This document shows positions 28,203 to 40,687 of a stretch of DNA of 64,000 nucleotides, one piece after another; position 1 is the first letter of the stretch; every line of letters begins with the position of its first letter. The stretch comes from Streptomyces sp. RerS4 (GTDB taxonomy: Bacteria > Actinomycetota > Actinomycetes > Streptomycetales > Streptomycetaceae). The notes beneath the pieces are model-generated. The model did not search any database. It was not told the origin of the DNA and was given only the letters and a program-made list of their open reading frames with translations. The DNA lies in assembly GCF_023515955.1 (NCBI RefSeq), contig NZ_CP097322.1, positions 372,001-436,000 on the forward strand, in the 5' to 3' direction. A program made the translations under genes and the position numbers.

Positions 28203-29318
28203 ATGTATTCCGTGAAGACCGTCCTGACGGCTACCGCCGCAGCGCTCCTCGTCCTCGCCGCTCCGGCCGCCGCGGTCCCCGCGGCTCCCATCGCCGCTGC
28301 CCACTCACCCGCCTCGTCCGCCGCGCCCCGCCCCTGCGACGGCGCCCCGACCTGCTACGTCGACGTGGCGGTCGCTCAGGTCTGGGTCAGCCCCGAACAG
28401 GTTCGCCCCGTGGACGCTCCGGCGACCACCAATCCCGCCGACGTCCGCGGCTGGTTGGCCGGCATGTCCCTGGACGAGCGGCGTGAGGTCGCCGGGGAGA
28501 CACAGGCCCTCCACGGCATCCGGGTGACCGTCGACCGCAGCGAGTGGCACGGCGGTCTGCTCTGGGACCACGTATGGGTGCACGGTCAGCCCACCCCCAG
28601 GGACGAGGCCGGACGGGGCGCCTACCCCGGCTGGATTCCCGACCGGCAACTGACCTCGGAGCACCGCCGCCCGCCCGCCGGTACGCACGAGGAACGTGTC
28701 GCCCGCCCCACGGCCCGGGGCTTCTCCACCGCCCGCGCCGCGCTCGCCGGGCGCGGATCCGGGCAGGTGGGCGAGTACTCGTACAACACCTCCTTCCCGG
28801 TGGAGGCCGGTCCGGTGCCCGGCGTCGTCACCGCCCACTCGCCCAGCGGTGGCCGGGTGTTCTTCCGGGCGGGCGACCTGGCGAGGGTGCCGTCCGCATC
28901 GAGCGGCGCGGACGTGGTCGCCGCCGCACGCGCCTTCCTGGGCCTGCCCTACCTGTGGTCGGGTACTTCCGGATTCGGCTACGACTGTTCCGGTCTCACC
29001 AGCCAGGTCTACTCCGCGCTCGGCGTGACGATCCCCCGGGACGCCCAACCGCAGTTCGACGCGGGCGGCGGACAGGTACCCGCCGGCTCGGCCGCGGGGG
29101 TGCGCATCACCGGTACGGCGGACCTCCGGCTCGGCGACATCGTCGCCTTCCGCCCCGCAACGGGCACGCAGGTCACCCACGTCGGCATCTATTCGGGGAC
29201 GCGGAACGGCGAACCCATGATGATCAACTCACCTCGAACGGGTGACCCCGTCAAGGAGGAGCCCATCGGCTCCAGCGGCCGCGTCTACGTCGGCGCCACC
29301 CGCTTCCTCACCCGCTGA
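28203..29318 (+). CDS. Secreted NlpC/P60 (C40) peptidase
   Basis: A 371-residue exported cell-wall hydrolase. The signal peptide covers residues 1 to about 30 ('TVLTATAAALLVLAAPAAAV'). The middle contains SH3-like strands ('CYVDVAVAQVWVSPEQVRPV', 'LWDHVWVHGQPTPRDEAG'). The C-terminal catalytic domain has Cys in 'GFGYDCSGLTSQVYSALG' (about residue 261), His in 'VTHVGIYSGT' (about 326) and 'LRLGDIVAF' before it. It would cut D-Glu-to-diaminopimelate bonds in peptidoglycan stems. ATG start at 28203. It stands alone. Confidence 0.9.
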   Translation: MYSVKTVLTATAAALLVLAAPAAAVPAAPIAAAHSPASSAAPRPCDGAPTCYVDVAVAQVWVSPEQVRPVDAPATTNPADVRGWLAGMSLDERREVAGETQALHGIRVTVDRSEWHGGLLWDHVWVHGQPTPRDEAGRGAYPGWIPDRQLTSEHRRPPAGTHEERVARPTARGFSTARAALAGRGSGQVGEYSYNTSFPVEAGPVPGVVTAHSPSGGRVFFRAGDLARVPSASSGADVVAAARAFLGLPYLWSGTSGFGYDCSGLTSQVYSALGVTIPRDAQPQFDAGGGQVPAGSAAGVRITGTADLRLGDIVAFRPATGTQVTHVGIYSGTRNGEPMMINSPRTGDPVKEEPIGSSGRVYVGATRFLTR

Positions 29319-29458
29319 CCCGAGCAGCGCGTCGCAGGCCTCGGGTCGCGGGCGCACGAATCGAGCCGGCGGATCGCCGAGTTCGTCGGAGTGCCGAGCG
29401 TTGCCGTGAGCTGGGCCGTCTCGTTGACCTGGTCACTCGACCAGAGGAGGCACACCCC

Positions 29459-29995
29459 ATGCTCAGGACGACAACCCCCACCCGGCAGCTCTCGGCGGTA
29501 CTGGTGACGGCCTCCGTCTTCGTGGGTGCCGCGGGGATCGGCCCCGCGCACGCCGTGGAGCGGTGCAAGGTGTCCTCCAAGACCATCGACGACCCCGCCT
29601 ACAGCGGCCCTTGGCCCGACAACTGGGACTTCACCGTCAAGGCCTGTGTCACCGAATCCGGTGCGACCATCCGTCACTGGGCGACGGTCTCCTGGGACAT
29701 GCCCGAATCCTTCGCCGGCCGGCGTCCCGTCTTCAACGCGACGGGTACGAACGTCGAAGTCACGGCGATGATCACCGGGGGCGGTCTGGCCGTGACGAGG
29801 CGCACCGACCTGGCTCCGCGTCTCAACCAGGGGAAGGACGGGTCCACGACCCCCGCTTCCTACTCCTCCCGCTGGCCCAGCCGCCACCGCCTCTTCACCG
29901 ACGTGATCTTGTTCCTCGACTGGAAGGGCGACGGGAAGGGCCCCCAGAAGATCCGCTTCTCCCCTTCGCCCTCCATCCCCGGCTCATCGCGGTGA
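29459..29995 (+). CDS. Secreted hypothetical protein
   Basis: A 178-residue protein with a signal peptide (cleavage after 'GPAHA', residue about 31). The mature part begins 'VERCKVSSKTIDDPAYSGPW' and has two Cys residues ('RCKV', 'KACVTE') that could form one disulfide, as expected for a small exported beta-rich protein. The C-terminus is Ser/Pro/Arg-rich. A clear GAGGAGG site precedes the ATG. Function unknown; not recognised. Confidence 0.7.
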   Translation: MLRTTTPTRQLSAVLVTASVFVGAAGIGPAHAVERCKVSSKTIDDPAYSGPWPDNWDFTVKACVTESGATIRHWATVSWDMPESFAGRRPVFNATGTNVEVTAMITGGGLAVTRRTDLAPRLNQGKDGSTTPASYSSRWPSRHRLFTDVILFLDWKGDGKGPQKIRFSPSPSIPGSSR

Positions 29996-30002
29996 GGCCG
30001 GC

Positions 30003-30092
30003 ATCCCACCCGACAGCCTCGACCACCGCCCGGAGTTCTACGCCCCGAACGACCCCGGCTCCGCCGAGGCCCTGCGGAGGCTGATCCGGTAG
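30003..30092 (+). pseudogene. Possible C-terminal remnant of a lost gene
   Basis: A short frame reads 'IPPDSLDHRPEFYAPNDPGS' and 'AEALRRLIR' before a TAG. It looks like a natural protein end, but there is no start or upstream coding in frame; the previous gene ends eight bases earlier in another frame. I cannot name the family. The following 135 bases to the next GTG are non-coding. Confidence 0.3.
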
Positions 30093-30227
30093 AGCTCCTG
30101 GTCCGATGGCGGGCACAACGGCCTCGGCGGGCGCGCGCCGGACTGCGCGGGGGCCGGGAACGGGATATCAAGGAGCGTGCAGGTGAGCGTGAGGCCCGAC
30201 GGTCGCCCCGGCTGAGGAGTACGTCTC

Positions 30228-32813
30228 GTGGAGTTCGAGGTCAATGGCGCCCGGTGCGCGGTGGACGTGGACGATGACCCGGCCGCCGTGGAGGTGGTGC
30301 GCGACCGGCTGGGCCTGACCGGCACCAAGCTGGTCTGCGCCGGCGGGGTGTGCGGGGCCTGCACGATCCAGGTCGACGGTGAGCCCCGGGTGTCCTGCCT
30401 GACGCCGGCGGTCCGGCTGGCCGGCCGACGGGTGACGACGGCGGAGGGCCTGTCCGGCCATCCGGTGGCCCGTGCCTTCGCCGGCGAGGACGCCCTCCAG
30501 TGCGGCTACTGCACCCCCGGGTTCGTGGTCGAGGCGGCGGCGTTCTTCGAGCGGTGGCGGGCCGCGCACGGCCGCACTCGCCCGGGGCGGGAGGAGATCT
30601 CGGACGCGTTGGCGGGCCACCTGTGCCGCTGCGGCGCGTACGAGGGGATCATCGGCGCGGTGGCCGCCGCCTGCGCGGGCGACTACGACTCGGCGCCGGC
30701 CGGTGCCGGTGCCGGTGCCGATGGGCAGGCGCCGGCGGTCCCGCGCGTCGAGGCCCCCGAGAAGATCGACGGGTCGGCCCGGTACACCACGGACCACCGG
30801 CCCGAAGGGCTGCTGCAGGGGCTGATCATCCGTTCTCCGCACGCGCATGCGCACGTCCGGTCCCTGGAGGCCGGAGACGTCGCGCTGGTGTCGCTGCTGC
30901 CTCCCGACGGCGTGGTGCGGTACGTCGGGCAGCCGGTGGCGGCGGTCGCGGCGCCGGACCGGGCCGCCGCGCGGGCGGCCGCGGCGCGGGTCAGGGTGGA
31001 CTACGAGGTGCGGCCCGCGGCCCTGGACGCACGCCAGGCCCGGACCGGCGAGGGACCGTTGGTCTACGAGGACAAGGCCGCGCGCAAGCGGGCGCCGGGA
31101 GCCGGGGAGACCCCCCAGTTGGTGCCCGCCCGCTGGCGCGGCAACCTGCGGGGCCCGTCCGCGATGAGCCGGCGCCCCGCCACGGCCGTGCGCCGCATCC
31201 TCGAAGCCCGGAGCCGCGACCCCGAGCGGGTGGTGGAGGGCGTGTTCACCACCGCCGCGCAGACGCACACTCCGCTGGAACCGCACGCCTGCCTGGCCCA
31301 GTGGGTCGACGGCACCCTCCACCTGGAGGTGTCCACGCAGTCGGTGAAGCAGGTGGCCGAGCTCGCCGCCGAGCGCTTCGGTGTGCCCGTCGATCGGGTG
31401 GTGGCGAAGGCCGTCCACGTGGGCGGTGGTTTCGGCTGCAAGATGGGGATGACCTCCGATGTCGTCGCCGCGGTGGAGTTGGCCCGGCTGCACGGCGCAC
31501 CCGTTCGGGTGGTGCTGGACCGGGACGAGGAGCTCGTCGATGGCGGATACCGGCCCGGCGCGCGGATCCGGCTGGCGATGGTCGCGGACGCGGCCGGCGA
31601 TCTGAGCGCGCTGGCCATGGACGCGGACTCCGACAGCGGGATCGCGGTGGGTGGCACCGTGGCCGCACTGGCCCGGTTCATGTACGGCAACGCCCCGCGT
31701 CGGCTCCGTGACTTCGACACGGTCACCCACCGGCCCCCGGGCGCACCGTTCCGCGGACCGGGCGGACCGACGATGTGCTGGGCCCTGGAGCAGGCGGTGG
31801 ACGAGATGGCCCACCGGCTCGGTCAAGACCCGATCGCCCTGCGCCGCCGCTGGGACGGCAACCCCAAGCGGCACGCCCTGTACGACTGGGCCGCGGCCCT
31901 TCCCGTCTGGTCGGGGCGCCGCGGCGGCACCGGGCGCTTCCGCAGGGGCGTCGGCGTCGCGGCGGGCAACTGGCTGTACTTCCTCGATCCCGCCACGGAG
32001 GTCGAGCTCACCGTCGAGGACGGGCTCGTCGTCGCCCGCTGCGCCGTGCAGGACATGGGCACGGGCGCGCGAACCGTGTTGCGGCGGGTCGTCGCCGAGG
32101 GCCTGGGCGTGCCGGAGGCACGGGTGCGCGCCGAGGTCGGCCACAGCGACGCCGTCCACGGGCCGACGTCCGGCGGCAGCCGTACGACACCCTCCATCGT
32201 GCCGGCCGCGGTGGACGCCACCCGCCGGCTGCTCGACGCGCTCGGCGGCGGTGACGTCACCGCCCGGCTGGATTCGGCGCACGGCGTACGGGTGACCGGC
32301 CGCCGCCCCCGCGACCGCCGGGGTTTCGTGACTCCCTTCCTCACCATGGGCGGCGTGGCCATCGGCCGCGGCTTCACGGGATCGGTGCAGGTCGCCGAGG
32401 TCGAGGTGGACACGCGGCTGGGCCGGATCCGACCGCTGCGTGTGTGGAGCGGCGTCGCCGCGGGCCGCATCCACGCGGAGCGGTTGGCCCGCAACCAGTG
32501 CGAGGGCGCCGTCGTCCAGGGGATCGGCTACGCCCTGTACGAGGAGCGGCGCACCGACCCGGTCACCGGACGGGTGCTGACCGAGAACCTGGAGGACTAC
32601 CGCGTCCCGGGTATCGGCGACACCCCCGAGATCACCGTCCACTTCCATCAGGACGGTTTCGAGCACGTTCCCGGTGGCGGTGTCGGTCTCGGCGAGATCG
32701 CGACCCTGCCCACCGCGGCGTGCCTGGCCAACGCGGTCCACGACGCGACCGGGTGGCGCCCGTACGACATGCCCATCCGCCCCGACCGGCTCCTGGAAGG
32801 ACTGGGCACATGA
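30228..32813 (+). CDS. Molybdenum hydroxylase: fused 2Fe-2S and molybdopterin subunits
   Basis: An 861-residue fusion of two usually separate subunits of the xanthine oxidase family. Residues 1-160 hold both 2Fe-2S clusters: plant-type 'LVCAGGVCGACTIQV' and helical 'QCGYCTPGFVVEA' with 'HLCRCGAYEGII'. From about residue 175 the molybdopterin domain starts, with 'VGGGFGCKMG' (about 401), 'APFRGPGGPTMCWALEQAVD' and the catalytic Glu in 'GGGVGLGEIATLPTAACLAN'. The residues that define xanthine dehydrogenase are not conserved (Met where XDH has Glu after FGGK; RGPGG, not RGFGG), so the substrate is another aldehyde or N-heterocycle. GTG start with GAGGAG site. The stop overlaps the FAD-subunit start (ATGA). 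Confidence 0.88.
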   Translation: MEFEVNGARCAVDVDDDPAAVEVVRDRLGLTGTKLVCAGGVCGACTIQVDGEPRVSCLTPAVRLAGRRVTTAEGLSGHPVARAFAGEDALQCGYCTPGFVVEAAAFFERWRAAHGRTRPGREEISDALAGHLCRCGAYEGIIGAVAAACAGDYDSAPAGAGAGADGQAPAVPRVEAPEKIDGSARYTTDHRPEGLLQGLIIRSPHAHAHVRSLEAGDVALVSLLPPDGVVRYVGQPVAAVAAPDRAAARAAAARVRVDYEVRPAALDARQARTGEGPLVYEDKAARKRAPGAGETPQLVPARWRGNLRGPSAMSRRPATAVRRILEARSRDPERVVEGVFTTAAQTHTPLEPHACLAQWVDGTLHLEVSTQSVKQVAELAAERFGVPVDRVVAKAVHVGGGFGCKMGMTSDVVAAVELARLHGAPVRVVLDRDEELVDGGYRPGARIRLAMVADAAGDLSALAMDADSDSGIAVGGTVAALARFMYGNAPRRLRDFDTVTHRPPGAPFRGPGGPTMCWALEQAVDEMAHRLGQDPIALRRRWDGNPKRHALYDWAAALPVWSGRRGGTGRFRRGVGVAAGNWLYFLDPATEVELTVEDGLVVARCAVQDMGTGARTVLRRVVAEGLGVPEARVRAEVGHSDAVHGPTSGGSRTTPSIVPAAVDATRRLLDALGGGDVTARLDSAHGVRVTGRRPRDRRGFVTPFLTMGGVAIGRGFTGSVQVAEVEVDTRLGRIRPLRVWSGVAAGRIHAERLARNQCEGAVVQGIGYALYEERRTDPVTGRVLTENLEDYRVPGIGDTPEITVHFHQDGFEHVPGGGVGLGEIATLPTAACLANAVHDATGWRPYDMPIRPDRLLEGLGT

Positions 32814-33799
32814 GCGGCGAGCCCGCCCTGGCCGACCTTTCGGCCGCCGTCCTGGCCCGCGGCGGGGAGCTGCGCGCCGGCGGCACGGACACCACCGCCC
32901 GACAGCGCAGTGGCATCTCCCCCGGACCGTTCACGGACCTCGGCGGAGCCGGCGGCACCGGGGGCACGGCCGGCACCGGCGACCTGCACGGGTGCACGCC
33001 ACTGCCCGGTGGCGGACTGCGGATCGGCGCCCTGACCACCCTCGCCACGCTGGCCACCGACCCGCGGGTCCGGGGCGGCTGGCCGGCCGTGGCGCTGGCG
33101 GCCGGGAGCGCGGCCACTCCGCAGATCCGCGCCGCCGGCACCCTGGGAGGCAACCTCCTTCAGCGCAACCGCTGTTGGTACTACCGCAATCCGCACGTCA
33201 GCTGCCTCCAGAAGGGCGGGACCGACTGCCCCGCACGCCAGGGCGACCACCACTTCGGCGTGGTCTGCGGTGACGGCCCGTGCGTCACCCCGCACCCGTC
33301 CACCCTGGCGATGGCCCTGCTCACCTACGATGCCGAGGCCGAGGTCCACGGCGAATCCCCGCGCGGCGTGGCCGACTTGTACGGGGACGGCGACCGGCTC
33401 TTCCGCACCGACCACCTGCTGCCGCCGGACCGCATCCTCACGGCGGTCCGCCTGCCCGCACCCTGGCCCGGCGAACGAGCCGCCTGCCACCGGGCCACCA
33501 GTCGGGCCCACGCCGAATGGCCCCTGGTCGAGGCCACGGTCCGGCTGGCGCTCGACGGCGCCACCATCACGCACGCCGCCGTCGCGGCGGGCGGGGTGGC
33601 GCGCGTCCCGCTGCGGCTGCCGGAGGTGGAGGCCGCCCTGATCGCCCACGAGGCCACCCCCGGGGTGCTCGCCGCGGCGGCGGCGACGGTACTCGCCCGT
33701 TGCAGGCCGCTGCCGCAGACCGGCTACAAGGCGACCCTGTTCAGGGACACCGTCCTGGAAGCCCTGGAACAGGCCGTCGGACCGCCTGCCGCCGACTAG
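32810..33799 (+). CDS. FAD-binding subunit of the molybdenum hydroxylase, with cysteine-rich loop
   Basis: A 329-residue subunit M. 'AAGSAATPQIRAAGTLGGNL' is the FAD pyrophosphate loop. Directly after it comes 'RNRCWYYRNPHVSCLQKGG' with further Cys residues ('TDCPARQGD', 'VCGDGPCVTPHPS'), the insertion that holds an extra 4Fe-4S cluster in PaoB- and hydroxybenzoyl-CoA-reductase-type proteins. The C-terminal domain ends 'LPQTGYKATLFRDTVLEAL'. It is slightly short at the N-terminus and has a Gly/Thr-rich low-complexity stretch ('GGAGGTGGTAGTGD') near residue 50. It is translationally coupled to the upstream fusion subunit, and the two together carry all cofactors needed. No maturation gene is adjacent; xdhC lies 7 kb away. 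Confidence 0.87.
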   Translation: MSGEPALADLSAAVLARGGELRAGGTDTTARQRSGISPGPFTDLGGAGGTGGTAGTGDLHGCTPLPGGGLRIGALTTLATLATDPRVRGGWPAVALAAGSAATPQIRAAGTLGGNLLQRNRCWYYRNPHVSCLQKGGTDCPARQGDHHFGVVCGDGPCVTPHPSTLAMALLTYDAEAEVHGESPRGVADLYGDGDRLFRTDHLLPPDRILTAVRLPAPWPGERAACHRATSRAHAEWPLVEATVRLALDGATITHAAVAAGGVARVPLRLPEVEAALIAHEATPGVLAAAAATVLARCRPLPQTGYKATLFRDTVLEALEQAVGPPAAD

Positions 33800-33968
33800 T
33801 GGGGTCCTGTGGGGCATGGCCGGGGCGGCTGTCACCGGCCCGGTTCGACGAGCCGGAGCCGGGGCGGTCACCGCAACGAACTCGCCGTCCACTCCCGGAG
33901 CGCCCTGTGCGTGGGTGGCCGTGAGGTTCACACTGTCGGGGTCACCGTCAGGCGAGCGAAGGGGTGGG

Positions 33969-34865
33969 ATGGACAGGGCAAGGGTTCCCGATACCACGAC
34001 CGACCAGTCGACGCCGGGCGCCGCCCCCGTGGGCAGGACCCCGTTCGATGACCTCTACGACCAGCCGGATCCGCGCGCCTACTTCCGTGTGCTGGGCGCG
34101 TTGGACTACCAGACGCCCCATCATGCCCAGGGAGTCTTCCGACGCATGGCCGCCCACCGGACCGCCCGGGAGGCGGGACGTACGGGAGTGCTGGACCTCT
34201 GCTGCTCCTACGGCATCAACGCGGCCCTGCTCAACCACGACCTGTCGTGGGACGACTTGTACGCCCACTACACCTCGCCCCAGGCCGACGCACTCACCAC
34301 CGCCGAACTGATCGAACGGGACCGTGCCTACTACGCGGCCCGCCGGCGCCAGGACGCGGTACCCGTGGCCGGACTCGACGTGTCGGCGCCCGCCCTCGAC
34401 TACGCGCTCGCGGTCGGCCTCCTCGACCACGCGTTCCCCGAGAACCTCGAAACCGGCCCGCCGTCACCGGCCCTGCGCCGCGCCATGCGCGGCGTCCACT
34501 CGATCACGGTGACGGGCGGAGCGAGCTTCCTGTCCCCTCGCACCTTCGAGCCGCTCCTGGCCGCTGCCGACGCGCCCGTGTGGATCGCCGCTTTCGTTTT
34601 GCGTACGGGCTCCTACCAGCCCATCGCCGCGAGCCTGCGCTCCCACGGACTGGTCACCGAGAAGGCCACCGAATCGACCTTCCCCCAGCGCCGTTTCACC
34701 AGCGCGCGGGAGCAGCAGTACGCCGTTGAGGCGGTGGCCGCCACAGGCGAAGACCCGCACGGGCGTGAGACCGAGGGCTACTTCCACACGGCCCTGTACG
34801 TGTCGCGACCTCCACAGGACACCGTGGCGATCCCGCTCGCAGCACTGACACAAGCTCCGAGGTAG
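33969..34865 (+). CDS. SAM-dependent methyltransferase-like protein
   Basis: A 298-residue protein with a class-I-like motif I 'GVLDLCCSYGINAALLNHDL', although the usual G-x-G-x-G is replaced by C-C-S-Y-G. 'PVAGLDVSAPALDYALAVG' is the acidic strand-2 region. The end 'YFHTALYVSRPPQDTVAIPL' is beta-rich. Such proteins are common and uncharacterised in Streptomyces, and the weak motif leaves activity open. The ATG at 33969 is chosen; an upstream in-frame extension to 33816 is Ala/Pro-rich shadow. It stands alone after the molybdenum hydroxylase pair. Confidence 0.65.
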   Translation: MDRARVPDTTTDQSTPGAAPVGRTPFDDLYDQPDPRAYFRVLGALDYQTPHHAQGVFRRMAAHRTAREAGRTGVLDLCCSYGINAALLNHDLSWDDLYAHYTSPQADALTTAELIERDRAYYAARRRQDAVPVAGLDVSAPALDYALAVGLLDHAFPENLETGPPSPALRRAMRGVHSITVTGGASFLSPRTFEPLLAAADAPVWIAAFVLRTGSYQPIAASLRSHGLVTEKATESTFPQRRFTSAREQQYAVEAVAATGEDPHGRETEGYFHTALYVSRPPQDTVAIPLAALTQAPR

Positions 34866-34907
34866 GCCCGTAGGCCCGTGGGCCCCACCTGCCGAAGCAT
34901 TGACGAT

Positions 34908-35561
34908 TCAGCAACTCCGGTCGGAACCCGGCAGGCGCCTGCAGGACTCGGCGGTGGTCTTCAGGTCGCTCAGCCATGCTTCGAGTCCCTGGCGGAGGAG
35001 GGCGGTCGCGGTGGGGACGTCCGCGTCGACCTGGGGGCCCGTATGGCTCTCCTCGGTGCTGACCCGGACGCCGCCCGGGACCTTGGTGAAGTTCCACACG
35101 TGGACGCCGTCGATGTGCAGTCCCTCGCCGATCGCGGGGCCCGTCCAGCGGATGCACGAGTGGTGCCCGAGCTGTTCGACGGTGGAGGTGATCTCCAGGC
35201 TGGTGGCCGGCGTCGGGTTCGGGGGTAGCGGGGTCGTCCAACGGAAGGCCGAACCCTTGCGGAGGGAGCCGTGATCGAGGCGTTCGGCGGTCGTCACGGG
35301 AGTCTGCCAGGACGGCCAGCGCTCGATGTCGGTCTGCAGCTTCCAGACCGTGCGCAGCGGTGCGTCGATGAGGATCTCCGCCCGGTGTCGGACGCGGGCG
35401 TCGGGGTCGACGCCGGCACCGCGGCAGGTGAGGGACTTGGCGGGGCGGGGGTCGGTGGAGGCGACCGCCCCGGCGGGTAACGCGGCGGCGCCGAGGAGGC
35501 CGACGACGAGTGGGATGGTGAACAGGGCGGCGCGGAGGCCGGTGTGGCGGATGCCGGACAT
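34908..35561 (-). CDS. Secreted SRPBCC (polyketide-cyclase-like) protein
   Basis: A 217-residue protein with a signal peptide ('LRAALFTIPLVVGLLGAAAL', cleavage near 'AGAVAS'). The rest is a helix-grip START/SRPBCC domain: 'RHRAEILIDAPLRTVWKLQT', 'DIERWPSWQTPVT', 'FRWTTPLPPNPTPATSLEIT', 'TGPAIGEGLHIDGVHVWNFT' and a final helix 'LRQGLEAWLSDLKTTAESC'. The fold binds hydrophobic ligands in a cavity; the ligand is unknown. ATG at 35561 with a GGGGACC site. It is divergent from a TetR gene with a shared 176-base promoter region, so it is the likely target of that repressor. Confidence 0.8.
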   Translation of the reverse strand: MSGIRHTGLRAALFTIPLVVGLLGAAALPAGAVASTDPRPAKSLTCRGAGVDPDARVRHRAEILIDAPLRTVWKLQTDIERWPSWQTPVTTAERLDHGSLRKGSAFRWTTPLPPNPTPATSLEITSTVEQLGHHSCIRWTGPAIGEGLHIDGVHVWNFTKVPGGVRVSTEESHTGPQVDADVPTATALLRQGLEAWLSDLKTTAESCRRLPGSDRSC

Positions 35562-35630
35562 GGAGGTCCCCTTTGGCGTTCGGTGGGCGGGCGGTGCCGA
35601 GCGAGAGCGGCAGAGCCTCAAGCGATGGTT

Positions 35631-35682
35631 AGAAGGTATAACTCCGCCTGAGTGAAAGGCAATAGGATGCGTGATACCTTCT
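35631..35682. promoter_or_regulatory. Inverted half-sites between SRPBCC and TetR genes
   Basis: AGAAGGTAT (35631-35639) is repeated in reverse as ATACCTTCT (35674-35682), 34 bases apart, in the gap between two divergent genes. The long spacing suggests either two half-sites for one TetR dimer pair or repeats overlapping the two promoters. Inference from position and symmetry only. Confidence 0.5.
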
Positions 35683-35737
35683 CACCAACCCTGAGCGCGG
35701 GGCGGGTTGACGGGTTGACGGGGAAGGGCGGCTGGTC

Positions 35738-36391
35738 ATGGCCGGAACGGGCGCGGAGACCCCGCGTGAGCGCTACCGCACCCAGGTGCGCGCGGAGATC
35801 AAGGAGCACGCCTGGGAGCAGATCGCCACGGCGGGGGCGACGGCGCTCTCCCTCAACGCGATCGCCAAGCGGATGGGCGTGAGCGGACCGGCGCTCTACC
35901 GCTATTTCGCCGGCCGGGACGAACTGATCACCGAACTCGTCCGCGACGCCTACCGAAGCCTCGCCGACACCCTCCGCGCGGCCTCCGCCGCCGGCGCCGA
36001 CCTGGCCGGGCTGGCGCAGGCCCTGCGCGCCTGGGCCCTGGCAGACCCCCAGCGGTACTTCCTGATCTACGGCACCCCCGTCCCCGGCTACCGTGCGCCC
36101 GAGGACACCACCGCCATCTCCGCCGAGATCATGACCACCCTGCTCGACGCCTGCACGACACCGGCCCCGACCGGCCCCGCGCGGCCGTTCGGCACCCACC
36201 TGGCGGAGCACCGCGACTGGGCCGGCGATCACCCCGCCCCACCCGAGGCCCTCCACCGCTTCCTGGCCTTCTGGACCCGCCTGCACGGCGTCCTGTCCCT
36301 GGAACTCGCCGGCCACTTCACCGCCATGGGCTTCGACCCCGCCCTGCTGTACGCCGCCGAACTCGACGACCTTCAGGCCCACGGCAGCTGA
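35738..36391 (+). CDS. TetR/AcrR-family repressor with WHG-type C-terminus
   Basis: A 217-residue regulator. The N-terminal HTH is 'ALSLNAIAKRMGVSGPALYR' then 'YFAGRDELITELVRDAYRSL' (about residues 30-75). The ligand domain contains 'WALADPQRYFLIYGTPVPGY' and 'FWTRLHGVLSLELAGHF', which together are the WHG-domain pattern. ATG start at 35738. Divergent from the SRPBCC gene; the inverted half-sites between them are a likely operator. It is also the nearest regulator upstream of xdhABC, where S. coelicolor XdhR is a TetR protein too, but nothing here shows that it controls xdh. Confidence 0.85.
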   Translation: MAGTGAETPRERYRTQVRAEIKEHAWEQIATAGATALSLNAIAKRMGVSGPALYRYFAGRDELITELVRDAYRSLADTLRAASAAGADLAGLAQALRAWALADPQRYFLIYGTPVPGYRAPEDTTAISAEIMTTLLDACTTPAPTGPARPFGTHLAEHRDWAGDHPAPPEALHRFLAFWTRLHGVLSLELAGHFTAMGFDPALLYAAELDDLQAHGS

Positions 36392-36753
36392 CGCCGCAGG
36401 AGCCGACGTAACAGGCGAGCCTCGGGGAATCGACCCGGACCGGCTTGACCGATGACCTGCTGCGACGTAACTTCGTCGGCACCGACTCGTGAGCTGATCG
36501 AACTCGAAGGGGGCAAAGCCGGATGCACACCATCTCCGCACCGCTGCCCCTCGCTCACCAGGTCGCCTGGGCTCCGGGTCGCGTCGCACACGGCTGCTGA
36601 ACAGCCCCCCGCTGAAACAGCCCCCTTCCCGGCGTGCCCCTTCGCGGCCCCGGAATCGTTTCCTCTCTGTCACCGCTTACGGCACATCATCGCGTGCCGA
36701 CGTGTCGCGCTCTGGGTTATCGAGCCGCGCCACCGAAAGAGAAAGCTCACGAC
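36392..36753. other. Upstream region of the xdh operon
   Basis: About 360 bases with no gene. It holds a small inverted repeat CGGCAC-n8-GTGCCG (36680-36699), a possible regulator site about 100 bases before xdhA. No clear promoter hexamers. Confidence 0.4.
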
Positions 36754-36803
36754 ATGGCGACTACGACAGTCAGATCGACCGCGCCCCGAGACGGGAACGT
36801 GCC

Positions 36804-36810
<7 letters not shown>
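36754..36810 (+). CDS. Possible 18-codon leader ORF overlapping the xdhA start
   Basis: ATG at 36754 opens 'MATTTVRSTAPRDGNVPW' and stops at TAG 36808-36810, which overlaps the putative xdhA start GTG (36804) in another frame. It may be a leader peptide coupled to xdhA. Alternatively it is the true start of XdhA cut off by a frameshift, since 'MATTT...' is a natural N-terminus and no strong ribosome binding site precedes GTG 36804. Confidence 0.35.
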
Positions 36811-40679
<3,869 letters not shown>

Positions 40680-40687
<8 letters not shown>

